Below are positions 60,951 to 64,000 of a DNA stretch of 64,000 bases, piece by piece; position 1 is the first letter of the stretch; every line of letters starts with the position of its first letter. The notes beneath the pieces are model-generated. The model made no database searches, was not told the DNA's origin, and saw only the letters and a list, made by a program, of their open reading frames with translations. Position numbers and translations under genes: made by a program. Origin of the DNA: Peptococcaceae bacterium BRH_c4b (GTDB lineage: Bacteria > Bacillota > Desulfotomaculia > Desulfotomaculales > Desulfocucumaceae); NCBI GenBank assembly GCA_000961595.1, contig LADO01000029.1, forward strand, positions 1-64,000. Reading direction: 5' to 3'.

Positions 60951-62663
60951 TTAACAAGCCGAAATTATATCCCTGACTCTGCCCGTTAATTCGTCTTCCC
61001 GGAGCAATTCAACTAAGCCGCTGCGCCTGTGGCGCAGTTCCACCTTACCTTCCGCCAGGGTTTTGGATCCCACGGTTATGCGCAGTGGATAGCCCACCAG
61101 ATCGGCATCCTTGAATTTCACCCCGGGCCTTTCATTGCGGTCATCAATCAGCACTTCCACTCCGTCCTCTGACAGGGTACGGTAAATTCTTTCAGCAGTT
61201 TCCATTTGCAACTCATCCTTGTTGCTTACGGGGATCACGATAACATGGAAAGGTGCGATGGCAAGAGGCCAGATTATGCCGTTTTGATCATAGTTTTGTT
61301 CAATGGCTGCAGCTATGGTCCTGGTTACCCCTATACCGTAACAGCCCATCACTATGGGATGACTTATTCCCTTTTCGTCAAGGTATACGGCATTCAGCAC
61401 CTTGCTATACTTGGTGCCCAGTTTGAAAACCTGGCCAACCTCAATCCCTCTGGCCTCTTCCATGGGCGTGCTACAGTTGGGGCAGGGAAATCCCTGTCGT
61501 ACCAACCGGATGTCGGTGCATTTGTGCCATGAAAAATCCCGGCCTGGATTTACATTGATAAGATGGGTGTCATTTTTATTGGCGCCGCACACGGCGTTGG
61601 AGATGGCTTCAACCTCGGTATCCACTACTACCGTCATGCCCTTCAGACCCACAGGGCCGGCAAATCCCACCGGGGCACCGGTGGCTTTTGTCACAGCCTC
61701 CGGCCCGGCTATTTCCAGCCGTAATACATCCAGGGCCTTCTGCAGCTTTATTTCGTTTACTTCCCGGTCGCCCCGCACTAGGGCTGCGGCCATACCCTTC
61801 TCAGTTTCATAAAGAATGGTTTTTATTATTCTATCCGGTCCGACTTTTAATGCTGCGGTAACCTGCTCCACCGTGCGCGAGCCGGGGGTGGAAACCTCCT
61901 GCACCGGAGCGGGCTCTTCCCGCCCTGCAGGCAAATCTGGCGGGCTGATGGCCCGTTCCGAGTTGGCGGCGTAGCCGCAGGGCTCTGCCGGACAGTAAAC
62001 CACTGTTGCCTCACCAGATTCTGCCAACACCATAAATTCGTGGGTGTCATTGCCGCCGATGGCGCCGGAATCAGCCTCCACGGGACGGAATACCAGCCCG
62101 CAGCGGCTGAAAATGTTAGTGTATGCTGCATACATTTTATTGTAGCTAACGTCCAGGCCCTGTTCGTCACGGTCGAAGGAATATAGATCCTTCATAATGA
62201 ATTCCCGGCCTCTCATCAGCCCAAAGCGTGGTCTTCTCTCGTCGCGGTATTTGTTCTGGATCTGATATAACAGCAACGGTAGTTGCTTGTAGGAACTGAC
62301 CTCTCCCCGGACCAGATCCGTGATAATCTCTTCATGAGTGGGACCCAGGCAGAAGTCCCGTCCATGCCGGTCTTTTAGCCGGAACAACTCCGGTCCGTAG
62401 ACGTCCCAGCGACCGGATTCCTGCCACAGTTCCGCAGGCTGAATAATGGGCATCATTATTTCCTGCCCGCCCTGGCGGTCCATTTCCTCCCGCACGATCT
62501 GCTCGATTTTTTTAACCACCCGCCAGGCCAGGGGGAGGAAGTTATATACCCCCGCCGCTGCCTTTCTGATAAATCCTGCCCTCACCATCAATTGATGACT
62601 GATAACCTCGGCATCAGCCGGGGTTTCCCGCAAGGTGGGAATTAACAGTTGTGAAACCCGCAA
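60951..62663 (-). CDS. proS: Prolyl-tRNA synthetase
   Basis: 570 aa, TTG start (GGGGAGG upstream; an overlapping ATG is out of frame). Class II motifs: [20 protein letters not shown], motif 2 [21 protein letters not shown] (partly quoted) and motif 3 [13 protein letters not shown]. An editing INS domain lies between motifs 2 and 3 (about 220-400) and the anticodon-binding domain is at the end. The bacterial-type ProS of full length. Follows ispG. Confidence 0.97.
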   Translation of the reverse strand: MRVSQLLIPTLRETPADAEVISHQLMVRAGFIRKAAAGVYNFLPLAWRVVKKIEQIVREEMDRQGGQEIMMPIIQPAELWQESGRWDVYGPELFRLKDRHGRDFCLGPTHEEIITDLVRGEVSSYKQLPLLLYQIQNKYRDERRPRFGLMRGREFIMKDLYSFDRDEQGLDVSYNKMYAAYTNIFSRCGLVFRPVEADSGAIGGNDTHEFMVLAESGEATVVYCPAEPCGYAANSERAISPPDLPAGREEPAPVQEVSTPGSRTVEQVTAALKVGPDRIIKTILYETEKGMAAALVRGDREVNEIKLQKALDVLRLEIAGPEAVTKATGAPVGFAGPVGLKGMTVVVDTEVEAISNAVCGANKNDTHLINVNPGRDFSWHKCTDIRLVRQGFPCPNCSTPMEEARGIEVGQVFKLGTKYSKVLNAVYLDEKGISHPIVMGCYGIGVTRTIAAAIEQNYDQNGIIWPLAIAPFHVIVIPVSNKDELQMETAERIYRTLSEDGVEVLIDDRNERPGVKFKDADLVGYPLRITVGSKTLAEGKVELRHRRSGLVELLREDELTGRVRDIISAC

Positions 62664-63441
62664 TCATAAAACCTCCCCGCAATGGTATAAATCTATCGCC
62701 CGTGGGCAGTATCCTTTACATCAGGTAGCAAATGTGCAGCATACAACTTATGCTATTCTGATACCTTGTTTGCAACGTACTCCTGTCGAAGTCGCCCATG
62801 CGCAAGTCAAGAACCGTCCCTACTTGCTTCCTAGTCAAGAACCGTCCCTACTTGCTTCTTCTTCCCTTGCTTCCCCTACTTGCTTCCCGGTACCTGGCTT
62901 TTATCCTAAGGGAAAACAACATATCGCGAGATTGAAAAGTACCCTTATGGTTAATAAATACCGCGATGCGTGTGCGGTTGTTTTTGACCCGAAGCGATTT
63001 TGCGCAGCGGCGTAGAGTTTTCCGGCGACGCGAGGTTAAGCGGACTTGATGCCGAATCGGCCAGATATCACTACCTTTTCACCCGGTAATTACCGGAGGT
63101 CACAAACAGTTTCAAAGAATCGGTAATAAATGCGGCCAATATGCAGGCATCTTAGTCCGCTCCGAAGCGAGTATGGCAACGGCCAGTAACTTTACCTATG
63201 CGTCTATACTGTATCTCAGCCGTTGCAAAAACAAATATTTCTTTTTGAATTACCTTTTTGCATGTCATGAGCGCCGGGGCAAAACACCGCACGGCCAACG
63301 TATCTTGATGGGACAAACCCATCAATGCGACACCGAGAACCGTCAGACTGTCGCAAAACTGGGGGGCAAGTCAAGAACCGTCCCCACTTGCCATCTAAAC
63401 AGCCTGTCCTATATCTGCAGTTATAAATTTATACAGGCGCC
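62664..63441. other. 778-nt gene-free, repeat-rich region between ispG and proS
   Basis: No real gene is seen. It holds a tandem 28-nt repeat GTCAAGAACCGTCCCTACTT (62806-62858), a hairpin version GGCAAGT-CAAGAACCGTCCCC-ACTTGCC (63366-63392) and an imperfect inverted pair AGCGGACTTGATGCC (63039-63053) / GGCATCTTAGTCCGCT (63146-63161). It is probably a graveyard of small inverted-repeat elements. Confidence 0.6.
62804..62858. repeat. Tandem 28-nt CAAGAACCGTCCC repeats
   Basis: Two units starting with (A/T)AGTCAAGAACCGTCCCTA and ending CTTGCTTC, 28 nt apart; a variant of the same motif with flanking GGCAAGT/ACTTGCC arms occurs at 63366-63392. The core GAACCGTCCC also lies inside the 144-bp element at 22212-22355. 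Confidence 0.75.
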
Positions 63442-64000
63442 TCAGTCTTCTGTTTCTTCTTTAATGATGCTTTCCACCTCGCGAATTAGTTCATCCACCA
63501 GTTGGGACTCGGGGACTTTCCTCAACACCTTGCCCTTGCGGAAAAGCAGTCCTTCGCCGACGCCGCCGGCGATGCCCACATCGGCATGGCTGGCCTCCCC
63601 GGGGCCGTTTACCACGCAGCCCATAACCGCCACCTTGAGGGGTTTGTCAATTCCCGCCAGCAATTCTTCCACCCGGCCTGCAATGGAAATTATATCGATA
63701 CGGGTACGGCCACAGGTGGGGCAGGAGATAAGTTCCACCCCCCGGCGGCGCAGCCCCAGGGATTTCAGTATTTCATAGCCCACCCCGACCTCGTGTACGG
63801 GGTGGCCGGTTAGGGATACCCGTATGGTGTCGCCTATCCCCATGGCCAGCAGTGCTCCTATGCCTACTGCAGATTTGATGGTTCCCGAGCGCAGGGTCCC
63901 CGCTTCGGTAACGCCCACATGCATGGGGTAGTCCACCTTATCCGCCAGCAGGCGGTAGGCATCAATCATCAGCGGCACATCGGAAGCCTTGAGTGAAATT
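63442..64000 (-). CDS. ispG: 4-Hydroxy-3-methylbut-2-enyl diphosphate synthase, 3' part
   Basis: About 185 C-terminal residues; the gene continues past the right edge. The 4Fe-4S-binding region is complete: [12 protein letters not shown] with two Cys, then [13 protein letters not shown] with the third Cys and the conserved NGPGE. Catalyses the penultimate step of the methylerythritol-phosphate isoprenoid pathway with an Fe-S cluster. Acidic C-terminus. Neighbours proS as in other Firmicutes. Confidence 0.96.
   Translation of the reverse strand, partial: ISLKASDVPLMIDAYRLLADKVDYPMHVGVTEAGTLRSGTIKSAVGIGALLAMGIGDTIRVSLTGHPVHEVGVGYEILKSLGLRRRGVELISCPTCGRTRIDIISIAGRVEELLAGIDKPLKVAVMGCVVNGPGEASHADVGIAGGVGEGLLFRKGKVLRKVPESQLVDELIREVESIIKEETED

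Noticed and set aside
29738-62170. Long opposite-strand frames over housekeeping genes (for example over rny, pnp, infB and nusA)
   Set aside because: They mirror GC-biased codon positions of strongly conserved genes and have no own family signatures or ribosome sites.
62804-62858. CRISPR array
   Set aside because: Only two tandem units with almost no spacer between them, and no cas genes in the window.
1-64000. tRNA, rRNA or known riboswitch
   Set aside because: No cloverleaf, rRNA block, B12 box or T-box motif was recognised in the gaps by eye; a covariance-model scan would be needed to exclude divergent ones.

Overview
The window reads as a chromosomal segment of an anaerobic, spore-forming, Gram-positive bacterium of the Peptococcaceae / Desulfotomaculum-Pelotomaculum type. 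The grounds are sporulation genes (spoVS, a ytxC-like gene), Firmicutes-style gene order (ispG-proS-...-rimP-nusA-ylxR-ylxQ-infB-rbfA-nrnA-truB-ribF-rpsO-pnp and recA-recX-rny-ymdB-spoVS), many TTG starts with strong Shine-Dalgarno sequences, and an oxygen-sensitive acyl-CoA chemistry cluster. The genus is inference; no rRNA gene is present.

Region 1 (1-2020) holds two overlapping paralogous DUF1670-type genes, each with about three helix-turn-helix-like segments. Four palindromes of the form GGACA-N2-TGTCC lie around and inside the pair.

Region 2 (2025-24526) is AT-richer accessory metabolism. Leftward-transcribed genes encode an HMG-CoA-lyase-like enzyme with an altered active-site loop, a DUF362 protein, a four-gene set resembling class I benzoyl-CoA reductase / 2-hydroxyacyl-CoA dehydratase (two cluster-binding subunits and two different activator ATPases), a decayed meaB, a DUF2889 protein, an alpha/beta hydrolase, a MaoC hydratase, and both subunits of a B12-dependent acyl-CoA mutase with unusual substrate-pocket residues. 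A divergent AcoR-like sigma-54 activator and candidate -24/-12 promoters before the mutase, the lyase-like gene and a 3-hydroxybutyryl-CoA dehydrogenase gene suggest one sigma-54 regulon. Next come an M24 peptidase, a truncated CBS-PAS regulator, two near-identical secondary-alcohol dehydrogenases, a remnant of a third beside a 144-bp inverted-repeat element, an SDR and an iron-sulfur flavoprotein. A coherent reading is catabolism of a secondary alcohol/ketone or branched (hydroxy)acyl-CoA through carbon-skeleton rearrangement to 3-hydroxybutyryl-CoA. The substrate cannot be fixed from sequence.

Region 3 (24.8-43.7 kb) is mostly housekeeping: DUF445, YtxC-like, a Ski2-type helicase split by two in-frame TAG codons, a small zinc-ribbon protein, dipeptidase, SpoVS, YmdB, RNase Y, RecX, RecA, a DEAD-box helicase, PncC, a short FtsH-like protease, PgsA, RimO and YajQ. 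Region 4 (43.7-47.5 kb) is a patch with inverted repeats around a zinc-finger gene and phoU, then a PhoR-like kinase. Region 5 (47.5-64 kb) is the pnp-rpsO-ribF-truB-nrnA-rbfA-infB-ylxQ-ylxR-nusA-rimP translation cluster, then a GT28 glycosyltransferase, proS and the 3' part of ispG.

Small inverted-repeat (MITE-like) elements are scattered through the intergenic spaces, and at least two are nested inside other elements. No tRNA, rRNA, CRISPR array, complete IS element or replication origin was recognised.
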